64,000 nucleotides of DNA from Phascolarctos cinereus (GCF_002099425.1 NW_018343973.1:5433001-5497000); one strand, 5' to 3'; positions 45,736-57,002 are shown, counted from the first letter of the stretch. A program made the numbers and translations. Notes: generated from the letters alone by a model not told the origin.

Positions 45736-45871
45736 GATCACCTAAATTCTGCCAACTGTTGCCACTGACAAGACAGACTGCTTTGTCTCTCTAATTTTGA
45801 CATGAATGAACCATTCCACTGAACATTTTTCTTGGTGCTTCTGAAGGCTGTTCTCAACCAACACAGACTTA

Positions 45872-46025
45872 AGGGCTTCTTAAGCACCTATTATGTGGTA
45901 TGTACTATGCTGGAAGGTGGGAATACAAAGACTTACATTCCAAATGGGGAGAAAACATGTATATATGTGCAAAACATAATGGATAACTAATTATTTATAC
46001 AGGTCTCACAAGGAATGGGTGCCTT
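45872..46025. repeat. Ancient repeat of the 'ctatgtgccaggcactg' type
   Basis: ttcttaagcacctattatgt, gtatgtactatgctggaagg, tgggaatacaaagacttaca, ttccaaatggggagaaaaca. Confidence 0.6.
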
Positions 46026-46164
46026 CTAGGCAAGGTAAAGTCACTGAGGAATCCTCGGATCAGTCTTCCCAGTCCAGGAAGACTGGGCAATATCATGAGA
46101 ATAAGCACCTGGATTTGTTCTTGTGTTCTCTCTAAAGATAGACAGATAAACAGAGAGATGTATA

Positions 46165-46167
<3 letters not shown>

Positions 46168-46196
<29 letters not shown>
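46168..46196. repeat. (AC)n microsatellite
   Basis: About 14 AC units. Confidence 0.95.
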
Positions 46197-46439
46197 TTTA
46201 ATACCTTGAATACCTGTACGAGAAGTATGGACCTTTTGGATACCTAGACAAGAGATATATGCCACAGGTATATTAGGAAATTTTCCTGCATTCCAAATGA
46301 GACCAATAAAACTAAGAGAAAAAAAGGATCAGATCCAATCCGTGCAAGTCCAGGGGCCTTATGTGGCACCCTGACTCTTAGTTTACACACTCAAGAATGA
46401 CGTATATGAATAGAGACTCCCTCCAATGACAGACTACAA

Positions 46440-46665
46440 TTTCTTCACAAATCAGTAAGTAGACTTAAGAGTTTCTATGGCCAAAAATTTCATCATTCTG
46501 TGACCAACCTCATGTCAAGCCTTTCCAAACTAAGTTAAGCTGTTCTCCAGATAAATGGCATATTTTTAAAACCTTTAACCCCCAACGATTTGTTCTGTGA
46601 AGTTTGGATTCAGTCAAAAGGCTGCACTTGAGGACCTTGAGGCCACAGATTGCACACCCCTGGAT
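46440..46665. mobile_element. Possible hAT-Charlie-type DNA transposon end
   Basis: The segment attcagtcaaaaggctgcac, ttgaggaccttgaggccaca and ttgcacacccctg resembles the end of marsupial/mammalian Charlie-type MITEs (…ggccgcaggttgcccacccctg). Left limit uncertain. A 105-codon minus-strand frame overlaps it and has no domain match. Confidence 0.35.
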
Positions 46666-46849
46666 ATAGTCTGTAATTAGGCTCTTTGTAGAAGCCTTTG
46701 CATTTGGCAGGACCTGCCAAATCTTGTACTTCATTGTTACAAACGTTGACAATCCAGGGTTACCTCCACGCCATGATGAGGCACTGAAGGAAAAGTTTAG
46801 TAGATAAATGCAATTATGCACAACCATAAATATTGCTGCTAAAGTTGAA

Positions 46850-47143
46850 TATTAAAAAGACAAAGGTAGCCAGCCTTATAATCAACTCAGTTCAAAAGCT
46901 CAGTGTTATCCTGTACTGTTCATACTTTCTTACCACATATACCCAATCAACTGTCAAATCTTGCTTCTACTTCCACATTATCTCTTACTTTCACTTCCTT
47001 AACTATACATACCACCAGCACCTTAGTTCAGGCCTTCATTACATCTGGCTTAAACCATTGCAACAACCTCCTAACTGGAGTCACTGCCTAAAGTTTCTCT
47101 CCACTCCAATCCATTCACTGCACATCAACCAAAATGATTTTCC
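46850..47143 (+). mobile_element. L2-clade LINE, left part split by HAL1
   Basis: agctcagtgttatcctgtac, caatcaactgtcaaatcttg, aggccttcattacatctggc, attgcaacaacctcctaact, then the break at aaaatgatttt. It continues at 50292. Confidence 0.8.
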
Positions 47144-48119
47144 TTTTTTTTAAAAAAAATTGTTATTTTATTTTTTCCCTAATTAATTACATGTAAAAAC
47201 AATTTTTAACATTTTTTTAAATTCTGAGTTCCAAATTCTCCTTTCCTCTCCCCTCTCATTAAGAAGGCAAACAATTTGATATAGTTTACAACATGTGCAG
47301 TCATACAAAATATATATTTCTATATTAGTAATGTTGTGAAAGATAAACACAGACCCAAAAAAAAAACCTAAGAAAAATAAAATTAAGAAAAGGTATTCTT
47401 CGATCTGCTGTCAGACTCCATTAGTTCTTTCTCTGGAGATGGATAGCCCTTTTCATCATAAGTCCTTCAGAACTGTGTTGGATCATTGTACTGTTGAGAA
47501 TAACTAAGTCATTCACAGTTGATCACTGTTCAATATTGCTGTTACTGTGTACAATGTTCTTCTGGTTCTGCTCATTTCACTTTGCATCAATTTATGTAAA
47601 TCTTCCCAGGTTTCTCTAAGAGCATCTTACTCAGCATATCCTATAGTACAACACTACTCCATCATATTTATAGACCACAACTCGTTCAGCAATTCCCCCA
47701 TTGATGGGCATCCCCTCAACTTCCAATTCTTTGCCACCACAAAAAGAGCCACTATAACTATTTATGTACATACAGGTCCTTTTCCTTTTTGTTTTTTGTC
47801 TCTCTGAGACACAGAACTAGTAGTGATATTGCTGGATCAAAGGTTATGTAAACATGGTTTTATAGTGCTTTTGGTATAGCTCCAAATTGCTTTCCAGAAT
47901 GGGTGGATCAGTATACAATTTCACCAACCGTGCATTAGTGTCTCAATTTTCCCCCATTCCTTCCAACATTTATAATTTTCTTTTTCATTCCTACTAGCCA
48001 ATCTAATAGGTATGAGGTAGTATCTCAGAATTGCTTTAATTTACATTTCTCTAGTCAATTGTATTCAACTTACATCCATGTCCTCTTTATGTATATTCCT
48101 TTCTAATTGCCCTAATAAT

Positions 48120-48410
48120 GAGACTGTTGTTGTTGTGTTTGTCCTTTGTTCTCAAAGAGGACCATGACATCAGGGAGATGATGACATGACTTACAACTGA
48201 CTTTGCTTTGAGGGAGGGCTGTGTGCAAGGACACTGTCTCACTTTCTCCTCCAGAGCCATCTGGGTTCAGTGGCCAGATATAGACCAGGATGACTGGACA
48301 TGGCCTTAGATGCAGTGGGAGACCTTGGCCTTTTTAAGCTAAGGTCTTCTCAGGTCCTCACTTTTGAGTGAGGCAATGCCCATTCAGTGAATAAGCCTCT
48401 TAGGAGTTAC
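48120..48410 (+). mobile_element. Marsupial SINE-like repeat inside the HAL1 3'UTR
   Basis: Contains tgtcctttgttctcaaagag, gaccatgacatcagggagat, atgacatgacttacaactga, tttctcctccagagccatct and gaccaggatgactggacatgg. A second shorter copy lies at 55505-55600. I recognise the family as common in marsupials but not its name; strand label refers to the reading direction given. Confidence 0.6.
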
Positions 48411-49298
48411 ATGTATCATCTTCCCATACGGGAATGTAAATATTTTAACCTTACTGCATTCTTTATGATTCCCCTTTCCTGTTTACCTTTTAATCTTCTC
48501 TTGTGTCCTGTATTTGAAAGTCAAATTTTCTATTCAGCTCTGGTCCCTTCATCAGGAATGCTTAAAAGTCCTCTATTTCACTAAATTTTAATTTCTCCCC
48601 CTGAAAGATATACTCAACTTTGCGGGGTAGGTTCTTCTTGATTGTACTCCTAACTCCTTTCTTTGCCTTTTGGAATATCATACTCCAAGCCCTTAGCTCC
48701 TTTAACCTGGAAGTTGCTATACCTTGTGTGGTTCTGACTGGGGTTCCATGATATTTGAATTGTTTCCTTCTGGCTGCTTGCAAAATTTTCTCCTTGACAT
48801 GGGAATTCTGGAATTTGGTTATAATATTCCTGTGAATTTTCATTTTGGGATCTCTTTCAAGGGGGGAATAGTGGATTCTTTCAATTTCTATTTTACCCTC
48901 ATGTTCTAGAATATCAGGGCAGTTTTCCTTGAAAATTTCTTGAGTGATGATGTCTAGGCTCCCTTTTTGGATCATGGCTTTCAGGTAGTCCTATAATTCT
49001 TAAATTATCTCTCCTGGCCCTATTTTCTAGGTCAGTTGTTTTTCCAATGAGAAATTTCACATTTTCTTCTAATTTTTTAATTCTTTTGACTTTGTTTTAG
49101 TGTTTCTTGATGTCTCATGGAGTCATTGGCTTCCACTTGCCAAATTCTAATTTTTAAGGCATTATTTTGTTCAGTGAGCTTTAGTACCTCCTTTTCTATT
49201 TGGCCAACTCTGCTTTTTTAAGGAGTTCTTCTCTTCAGTAGATTTGTGAGCCTCTTTTACATTTGGTCTATTCTGTTTTTTAAGGTGTTATTTTTTTC

Positions 49299-49301
<3 letters not shown>

Positions 49302-49333
<32 letters not shown>
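49302..49333. repeat. (TG)n microsatellite within HAL1 ORF1
   Basis: About 15 TG units; on the HAL1 sense strand they read (CA)n in the coiled-coil-coding region, giving an alternating Thr-His translation. Confidence 0.95.
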
Positions 49334-49334
<1 letters not shown>

Positions 49335-50291
49335 GTTTACCAAGCTGCTGGCTTTTTTCATGATTTTCTTGCTCATTTCTTTTCCAAATTTTTCCTCTAT
49401 CTCTCTTATTTGGTTTTTTAAATCCTTTTTGAGCTCTTCTCTAGGAATTCTTTTTGGGCCTGAGACCAATTTACGTTTTTTTCTTTGAGGCTTTGGATAT
49501 AGCAATTTTGACTTTGTTTTCTTCTTCTGAGTTTGTGTTTTGATTTTTCCCTGTCATCATATTAATTTTCTATGGTTAGATTCCTTTTTTGTTGTTTGCT
49601 CATTTTCCCAGCCTATTTCTTGACTTTTAACTCTATGTTAAAGTAGGACTCTGCTTTGGGGGGAAGAGAGGACATTGTTCCAAGCTTCAATCCTTTCCTA
49701 CTACTGCTTTCAGAGGTAGTTCTCAGCATCTATAGGTTTTCAGTTCTTCCAAGATGGTATGATCTTAGAGGTACGATCACTGCTCTCCTAGCTTGTGCTC
49801 TGGTCTGTGAGTAATGACAAGCTCTTTTTCCACCTGAAACTGTGACCAGAGTCCTAGCTCCCTTCTGGCTACAAGCTCTGGTGTACATCCTCATCACCCT
49901 GGGTGACTGTGACTCAGACCTGTGGATAGGCAATACTACAGAGTTCTGCACCTAGTGCCAACAAAGAGATCCCTATAATCTCCCTCTGACCAGTTGTCTA
50001 ATCCCCTTACCATCTTTAAAAGCTCCAGAAGTTGCTGCTGCCATAGCTAATTCAGTTGCCCCCAAGTCCTGTTGCCTTCACTGGTACAGGCTAAGTTCCA
50101 CTCTCACCTTGGTGTGAAAGACCCTTCCTGCTGACCTTCTAAGTTGTCTTGGGCCAGAAAATTTTTTCACCTTGTCCTTTTGTGGGTTCTGCATTTCAGA
50201 ATTCATTTTTAGGTGTTACTTAAAGTTATTTAGAGGGGAATCTGGGAGAGCTCAAGTGAGTCCCTGTCTTTTCTCCACCATCTTGGCTCCC

Positions 50292-50510
50292 CCAAAATGA
50301 TTTTTCTGAAGCATAAGTCTGACTGTCAATCCCCTAACTTAGCAAATTCCAGTTCCTTATTGTCTTTTGGATCAGACAAATTCCTATATACTCAGCAACC
50401 CAGTGGCACTAGCCTCCTTCTTTTCCTCATACAAGGCACTCTATCTCTAATTTTCATTTGCTGACCCTTGTTCCTGGAATGATCTGGGTCTGACAGGCTT
50501 TATCAGAAAG
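50292..50510 (+). mobile_element. L2-clade LINE, right part after HAL1 insertion
   Basis: Resumes with aaaatgatttttctgaagca, taagtctgactgtcaatccc, aattccagttccttattgtc, tgttcctggaatgatc, collinear with the left part at 46850-47143. Confidence 0.8.
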
Positions 50511-50589
50511 CTAAAGGGATCCATGATACTAAAAAGCTTAAGAACTCCTTATCTAGTCCAACTCTTCTAATTTTATAGATGGGAATTTC

Positions 50590-50970
50590 CTCAGCATGAC
50601 ATTTAAAACTCTCCATAACACAGCTCCAACCTACCATTACAGATTTATTTCATCCAACTTCCCATCAGGTACTCTATATTCCATGCCAATTGGCTTACAA
50701 TTCCCCCAACCATGTATTCCATCTTCAATTTTCAAGCCATCCCATGAGTTGTCAAGCTATCTATCTCATCTTCACGTCCTTTAAAATGAGAATTGGATTA
50801 TACGGGCTCTAAGATCCCTTCTAGCCCTAAATCTATGTCCCTGAGGTCCCACATTAGATTTTTCCTGGTCATCCTAGTTACTGTGCTCTATACTAATCTA
50901 TGTACATGTCACACATCTTCTTTGTAGCCACAGAGCTTGGCATTGAGCTTTGTACATACTCAGGGAGCAA
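50590..50970 (+). mobile_element. L2-clade LINE fragment with a nested MIR-like tail
   Basis: tcagcatgacatttaaaact, ctccataacacagctccaac, and a later 3' part near 50870-50965 (catgtcacacatcttctttg, cacagagcttggcattgagc). The 50785-50850 stretch (gagaattggattatacgggc, tctagccctaaatctatg) is a MIR3-type tail. Confidence 0.6.
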
Positions 50971-50984
50971 GGTGGCTTCCTAGA

Positions 50985-51215
50985 AGTAAGTGGGCAGAGT
51001 ACTAGACTTAAAGTAAGAAAGAATTGTGTTTGAATTCTGCCTCAGACACTTCCTAGCTGTGTGACATTGAGTACATCACTTGACCTCCCTCAGCATCCAT
51101 TTCTTCATCTTTAAATTAAGGCTAATAATAGTACTTACCTTATAGGACTGTTGTGAAGATCACATAATATAATTTATGTGATGCACTTTGAAAACCTTTA
51201 AGCATCACATAAATT
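50985..51215 (+). mobile_element. MIR/CORE-SINE relic
   Basis: Sense: gtgggcagagtactagactt, cctagctgtgtgacattgag, ggactgttgtgaagatcaca. Confidence 0.75.
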
Positions 51216-51378
51216 TGTTTAAAAAGCCTTTGTTGAAAGTTCTTTCCTAACTCCTGTATGCTCTAAGACACCACAATTTTATGATGTGAACATATTTATT
51301 AAGAAGTCAGAATGTTCATGAGTGATTTAACTTTATTATTTTTGAAGTACTGTAATAACCAAGGAAATCAGTCAGTAA

Positions 51379-51690
51379 AACAATAAGCATTTACTTATTA
51401 TTTATTTATGTGTTTGTTTATTTTTGCTTTTCTGGTGAGGCAATAAGGATTAAGTCACTTGCCCAGGGTCACACAGCTAGTAAGTGTCATGTATCTGAGG
51501 ACACATTTGAACTCAAGTCCTTCTGATTACAAGCCCGGAGCTCTATCTACTATACCACTAACTGCCCCAACAATAAGCATTTATGAAGCACCTACCAGGC
51601 ACTAAGCTAAGCACTGGGGATATAAAAGTAGTCAAAAGTCAGTCCCTGTCCTCAAGGAACTCAGTCTAATGGGAAGAAAGAGTACACTTA
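51379..51690. repeat. Ancient 'ctatgtgccaggcactg' repeat, split by a SINE
   Basis: aacaataagcattta at the left, resuming after the SINE with catttatgaagcacctacca, aagcactggggatataaaag and aaggaactcagtctaatggg. Confidence 0.7.
51394..51568 (-). mobile_element. Marsupial tRNA-SINE with perfect target duplication
   Basis: Antisense: T-rich tail, cttgcccagggtcacacagc, and reversed head near 51550-51567. Exact 15-bp target-site duplication aacaataagcattta at 51379-51393 and 51569-51583. Confidence 0.95.
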
Positions 51691-52279
51691 TGTTTAGGAG
51701 CACTAGTCTGTCAATTCAAAAGAATTGTCAGAGGATTCCTAGAAAGTTCATACACAAGGAGCCTCAAATCCCTGACATCACAATTCTGAAAGGAAAGCTG
51801 AGCATGCTATGATAAGCATTGAGTCCTCTAACTTAGCTAATGAGTTATTTACAGTGCCCTTACTTATCTACAACAAAATCATATACACAAGTTCCTCTGC
51901 ATAGACTAGTACATACTCAGAGGCTTCATTTCAACAACTGTGCTTTAAGACAACAGTATTTGATACGTTTTTATGACATTTTATCAATAGTACCTCATTC
52001 CTTATTCATGCAGATTCAAAGACTTTATTAATATACATAAAATTGCTATTGATCCCATCCTCTTCAGTCAGGGATAGAGCAGGAAAATTGTGTAACTTCT
52101 TAAAAAGTCAGTCATGTGTTTCTAGAGAAAGACACTACATAATGACCAAATGCCTATAGAACAGATTAAAACTATTCAGAAACAATATTCACAAAGTAAC
52201 AACGTAAGAAATCTTTAGAGCTGGTATCAGGTGAATTCCAATGAAACAAAAATAAAATTGGATCCATAAGACAAACTCA
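51691..52279. other. Intron, no recognisable element
   Basis: AT-rich; nothing recognised. Confidence 0.5.
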
Positions 52280-52445
52280 GTGAATGTTTGAACTGGCAAG
52301 AGCTTTAAAGCATTTTTATGTTCAACTAGGAAATTTTACATGTGAGGAAAATGATGCCCAGAGAGGTGAGTGCAAGTTAGTAGTAGACTGGGGTTTAGAA
52401 GGCAAGTCTCCAGACCTTCAGGATCAGTGCTCTTTGCGTTATAGT
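52280..52445 (-). mobile_element. MIR3-like relic
   Basis: gaaattttacatgtgaggaa, atgatgcccagagaggtgag, gtctccagaccttcaggatc, in antisense MIR order. Confidence 0.6.
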
Positions 52446-52490
52446 AATTACCTAACATTTTATTTAAAACAGATATCGTACATATTTCCA

Positions 52491-52737
52491 GGGGCAGCTA
52501 GGTAGCACAGTAGATAGAGCACCAAGCTTGGAGTTGGGAAGACCAGAGTTCACATCTGGCCTCAAACACTTATTAGCTGTGTGACCCCAAGCAAGTCACT
52601 TAACCTTGATTTGCCTCAGTTCCTCATGTGTAAAATGAGTTGGTGAAGGAAACTGGTTAACCACTCCACTATCTTTGCCAAGAAAACCCCAAACCGAGTC
52701 ATGAGGAGCCAGACACGACTGAAACGACTGAACAACC
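52491..52737 (+). mobile_element. tRNA-SINE with RTE/BovB-like tail, full length
   Basis: Sense: ggggcagctaggtagcacag head, agctgtgtgaccccaagcaa, tcatgtgtaaaatgagttgg, then ctatctttgccaagaaaacc, ccaaaccgagtcatgaggag and ccagacacgactgaaacgac. The best example in the window of this class. Confidence 0.95.
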
Positions 52738-52739
52738 TA

Positions 52740-53399
52740 TTTCTATACATTGAGGGTCTGTAATGTGGTTAGTAATGATGAAGACTATAACTCCTCTATT
52801 AGCAGTTGATCTCTGAGAGTTGTCATGGCCAAAATAATTTATCATATTTCCACCAGTCTTATGATGAGTTTCTCTGAAAATAAAATCTGTGATCTCAAAC
52901 AACAAACATATGCTCCATTACCCATTCATGCCCATTCATACTAAAAAACCTTTCTAGGACCTACAAGAGCTTATGTTCCATTGGCATACCTTTCAAAAAG
53001 CCAAGAACCATTCTATAAAGCACTGAAAGGGAGCTTCAATGTTAAGACCTTTGTGTCAAGGACTCTCTCATCAGTAAACTTTAAAAGAAATATGATAAAT
53101 TAAGGATGTTGCATCTTTATAGAAAAAAAGATTGAGTCTAGTCCATTCAATGTGAGCTGCTTCTTCTCTAGTTTTCTCCACCCAAAAACCACCTGACATC
53201 ATCTTCCACTCTCTCTTCTTTTCTTCTAACTTTTAAAAAAGAGGAGGCTACTGTTTCTGTGTTAATGATCGTGAATACTTGTCCTCCAATTTCTATGATG
53301 CAGCATAGTGTGGTATAGATTAAAATGTGATTGGGAAATGTTCAACAAATGAATAAAAAATTCAATATGATATAAAAAAAAGAAAAAGAGGAGGCTTGT
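52740..53399. other. Intron, unclassified
   Basis: No named element. The stretch 53255-53380 (agattaaaatgtgattggga, aatgttcaacaaatgaataa) looks like the 3' tail of an unrecognised repeat. Confidence 0.4.
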
Positions 53400-54645
53400 T
53401 CTACATGTTCATTTGATCCCATCCTCTCCCATATTCTCCAGTAGACTGCATCCTCAGTCGTTTCCTTCTCTCAAATTTAACATGTCCTTACCAACTGGTT
53501 CTTTCCCTACTGCATTCAAAAGTGCTCAAGTCTCATCTATCCTTAAAAAACCTTCACTAGACCCCATAATCCCCCCAAACTATCATTTTGTATCATTTCC
53601 CCCTTTCTCAACCAAACTTGCTGGAAAAAACTATCAATAATCACTGCCTCTACTTCCTTTCCTCTCATTTCTCAAGCCTTGCAATCTAGTTTCCAGGTTC
53701 CATCACTCAACTGAAACTGCTCTCTCCAAAGTTACTAATGATGTCTCAATTCCCAAATCTGACCATGTTTTGTCATTCATGATACTGTTGACCACCCTCT
53801 CCTCCTGGATACTTTCTACTCTGGGTTTTCATGACACTACTCTCTTCTGATTATTCTTCTTTGGCTGCTCATTCCCAGTCTCCTTTATTGGCTCATCATT
53901 CACATCACACTGCCCCAAATGTGAGTACTCCCCCAAAGTTCTGTGCTGGGCCTTCTCTTTTCCTTCTATTATTAAATACAACAAACAAACATGGGTTTAA
54001 CTCATTTCTATGCAGATAACTCCCTCAGATCTGTATCCAGGATCTCTCCTTAGCTTCACCAATTGTCTAACAGACAAAATTAACTTTCTGGAGACATGTC
54101 CAAATCTGAACTCATTATCTTTCCCAAATAAAACCCTCTCTTTGTCCAAACTTCTCTATTTCTACAGAAGGTACATCATTACCCTTCCAATGTCTCAACT
54201 TTAAAATCTTGACATTATCCTTGACTTCTCACTTTATGTAACCAATCAGTTGTCAAAACTTAACAGTTCCTACTTTTATGTGTTCTCTTGTATCTTTTCC
54301 CTTGTCTGTGGAGACATTATACAGCTTTCCTCTTATTTCAGGCATTTACTGGCTCTTGGCTAGATTATTGCAACAGCTTCCTCATTGGTCTCCTGTCTCA
54401 AGTCTCTCATCACTCTAGTCCATCACACAACTACTAATATCCTCTTTTCCCAAACTACCTTGTATTTAACTATTTTGTATATATTTGTACTTATTAACTT
54501 AATATTTATGCTATACATATTTTACATGTACTTCTTGGTTTTCTCATTCGTATGTAAGTTCATTGCAAGGTTGTTTCATTCTTTGTGCCTGTAACCCCAG
54601 CACTTAGAACAGAGCCTGGCACAAAGTAGGCACTTAAATCTTCTG
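53400..54645 (+). mobile_element. L2-clade LINE, long copy
   Basis: RT-domain region near 53690-53850 (aactgaaactgctctctcca, atgatactgttgaccaccct), post-RT region with cccaaagttctgtgctgggcc-like words near 53933, then gtctaacagacaaaattaac, attgcaacagcttcctcatt and the 3' end cagcacttagaacagagcct with aggcacttaaatctt. Broken. Confidence 0.82.
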
Positions 54646-55129
54646 GAATAAAAATAATTTATAAATATTGCTTTTCTCACTGTTCATAAATGATTCCTAG
54701 AAGCACTTATTTATGTTAGAGAGACCCCATCTAATCCTCTTTCTTTGTCCAAAAGGAATGTGCCTAAAGTAAAAGGAAGGGGAGGATAGATTATTTTTTT
54801 ATACAACAGAACCTCCAGGTAATCTGTTTCACTAATATCCCTTAGTTTTATGAAACTCTACCTACTGTTTAATGTAAAGCTTTTTAGTTGTAAACTATTT
54901 TTTATTATTCTGTCCAGCACATAAGAGCTGATCAGTATCTTCTTTTTAAAAATTCTTCAAAAAAAATTCTTCAAATACTTTACAATGATAAATGAGTCAG
55001 CTTTCAGACTTCTATATAATGCTATCATTTTTCTTCATTGGTCTTAATGTTATAATTCACCAAAAAGTTTTCATAGCTTTCCTCTGATCCTTTTGTAATC
55101 TTAATATGCAGTACAAAAATTAAATTCCG
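54646..55129. other. Intron, no recognisable element
   Basis: AT-rich; nothing recognised. Confidence 0.5.
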
Positions 55130-55270
55130 GGGGCAGCTAGGTGGTGCAACAGAGAGAGCATCGGCCCTGGATTCAGTTCAAATCTGGCCTCAGATACATA
55201 ACAATCACTAGCTGTGTGACTCTGGGCAAGTCAATTAACCCCAACTGCCCTCACCAAAAAAAAAAAAAAG
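55130..55270 (+). mobile_element. Marsupial tRNA-SINE (WSINE1/Mar1-like)
   Basis: Sense: gggggcagctaggtggtgca head, agctgtgtgactctgggcaa, caactgccctcacc and a 15-nt A tail. Confidence 0.95.
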
Positions 55271-55386
55271 AAGTTCCAGATTAGGCACAAAATATTCTTT
55301 TTTTTGTTTGTTTTTTTAAAAAGAAGGAAATGTTGAATCAAATTTGTGGTAGAAGGATCGTAATGAAGGATCTTCCTTACTATCAT

Positions 55387-55665
55387 ATAATAGTTATGTT
55401 TATGTAACACTTTAAGATTTGCAAAGTACTTTAAAAATGTCCTCCCATTTGATCCCCACAACTATCCTAAGAGGTAGATACTACAACTATGCTGTTATTG
55501 CCTTTTTACACGTTGTCATTTATCTTTTGTTCTCATAGAGGACCAATGCACATGAACCGGATTTGAGTGAGACAGAACAAGACCTGGGAAAGACTACCTT
55601 ACACAGGAAGAAACTGAAGTTAAGAGATGCCAAGGGCAAAGAGCTACATAAGTGTGGGATTTCAT
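55387..55665 (-). mobile_element. MIR relic interrupted by a second repeat
   Basis: Antisense MIR left part (gtttatgtaacactttaaga, tttgatccccacaactatcc) to about 55505 and right part from about 55600 (acaggaagaaactgaagtta, gcaaagagctacataagtgt). Between them sits a partial copy of the repeat seen at 48120-48410. Confidence 0.6.
55505..55600 (+). mobile_element. Partial copy of the 48120-type SINE-like repeat
   Basis: atcttttgttctcatagagg and accaatgcacatgaaccgga followed by tttgagtgagacagaacaag match the left part of the repeat at 48120-48410. Confidence 0.6.
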
Positions 55666-55724
55666 GTTCCATTTAAAATACTAAAACATTCTTTCAAGAG
55701 ATGTTTAATTTTGTTCTTCCTAAA

Positions 55725-55810
55725 CTAAATATGCAGGGCTTACTTAGCACTGTGATAAAGTACCTGGCACAGAGTAAGCACTTGATGATAAATGTTTGTG
55801 GATTGACTGA
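55725..55810 (+). mobile_element. L2 3'-end fragment
   Basis: gtacctggcacagagtaagc and acttgatgataaatgtttgt. Confidence 0.65.
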
Positions 55811-55869
55811 CTATTACATATTATTCCCTTGCATGTACTCCCTAGTCAAACTGTCCTGCTAGCTGATTA

Positions 55870-56340
55870 GCTTGTGCTTTGGCACAAGTGGTCTTCCATG
55901 TCTAGAATGCACTACGACTTCACTTATCTCTTGAAATCCTTAGCTTCCTTCAAAACATAGCTGCTATGTTGTGAGGCCTTTCCTGAAAGGTTATCAGCAT
56001 TCTCCCTCCATCTTGAAATTAATTTATATTATGTTTCATTTACTTAATGGTTTACATACTATATACCCCCAGCTGAATGTCAGCTGCCATCAGAGGACCT
56101 GGGTTCTAACTGGACTTCTGTCCTCTGTGTGATCTCTGGCAAGTCACTCATCCTCTCTGACCTTCAGTTTCCTCCTTGGCAAATTTAGAGAGTTGGACCA
56201 GATAGACTACAAAGTCCCTTCTAGCTCTAAATTTATGATACTATCATTCTTGGGAGCAAGAAATGCTTCCTCTTTTTTTCTCTGTGTCTCCAGCTCCTAG
56301 CATAACAGTTAATTAATATTTGTTTAACTGAATCATAGTA
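55870..56340 (+). mobile_element. L2 3' region with nested MIR
   Basis: ggtcttccatgtctagaatg, tccttagcttccttcaaaac, gtgaggcctttcctgaaagg up to cagctgaatgtcagct, then a MIR (56085-56248), then ttgggagcaagaaatgcttc and tccagctcctagcataacag. The two L2 halves are collinear across the MIR. Confidence 0.78.
56085..56248 (+). mobile_element. MIR-family SINE nested in L2
   Basis: Sense: gaggacctgggttctaactg, tgatctctggcaagtcactc, cttcagtttcctccttggca, gttggaccagatagactaca. Confidence 0.78.
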
Positions 56341-56889
56341 AACATAGTAAATATAATTTAATTTTTAACAGGTTTCATTCAGTTTACTCAAAGCACTCTA
56401 AATTAACTTTAATTTGTTCATTTTCATAGGTACACATTTATTGTTTAACAGTATTTTGTTTTTTAAAAATGGGGACAGGTGTTTGTCCCCCAATACAGAT
56501 TTGCAACTGGTTTGAAAGTCCAAGAGAAATTGTCTAGGGCACTGGAAAGCTGGGTAGGTCCCAGATCCAGAGTGGTCTGGGTGAAAAAGGCCCAGAACAA
56601 GGCCAGCTCTATCTCTAGGTGATGCTGCCTCTCTCTTAACAACTCTTAAGTTCAAGAACTTCTTCCATTTCCTCAGCTTTTTCTTGCAATCTTTAGGCTG
56701 TAGAAAGTGTGAAAGACAATTTACCTAGGAAACAACAAATACAGTTGTCTTCGATCCTTCCACAAGAAAGTCACCGTGGATTTACAGAAAAGAAATAGAG
56801 ACTGAAGGCTTAGAAGAGTAGGTGATTACTCTTCTGTTCTGACAGCCCTTCTCACATAAAACGCCCAAACCCTACAATCATCCAACAAT
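56341..56889. other. Intron, unclassified
   Basis: A GC-richer patch at 56475-56640 has no recognised family. Rest AT-rich. Confidence 0.4.
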
Positions 56890-56990
56890 TACCAACAGTT
56901 ACCACGTATCAGGCAATATGGTAGGCCCCAAGAATACAAAGACAAAATTAGTGTTTGTGTGCAAGGGACTTTAAATCCATTAGGTGAATA
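56890..56990. repeat. Ancient repeat of the 'ctatgtgccaggcactg' type
   Basis: ttaccacgtatcaggcaata, ggccccaagaatacaaagac, caagggactttaaatccatt. Diverged. Confidence 0.5.
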
Positions 56991-57002
56991 TGGCCCTTTT
57001 AT

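Larger units (their letters stand above)
47144..50291 (-). mobile_element. HAL1 (half-L1), near full length
   Basis: Minus-strand element with a 5' end at about 50291 (gagccaagatggtggagaaa), a GC-richer 5'UTR (about 50290-49610), an ORF1 region (about 49603-48551) and a long 3'UTR (about 48550-47150), with no ORF2. ORF1 start reads MSKQQKRNLTIEN; a lysine/glutamate-rich coiled-coil part follows, then the RNA-binding region near 49010 (NLRIIGLPES) and the C-terminal domain (VKEKILQAARRKQFKYHGTP, 48562-48975). Several frame breaks make it non-functional. A (TG)n run interrupts the coiled-coil-coding part at 49302-49333, and a 0.3-kb SINE-like repeat interrupts the 3'UTR. Target-site duplication ccaaaatgatttt at 47129-47141 and 50292-50304. 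Confidence 0.9.

Noticed and set aside
46510-46827. 105-codon minus-strand frame
   Set aside because: No domain or family similarity; overlaps a probable DNA-transposon remnant.
48562-48975. 137-codon minus-strand frame as a host gene
   Set aside because: It is the C-terminal part of HAL1/L1 ORF1 within a repeat.
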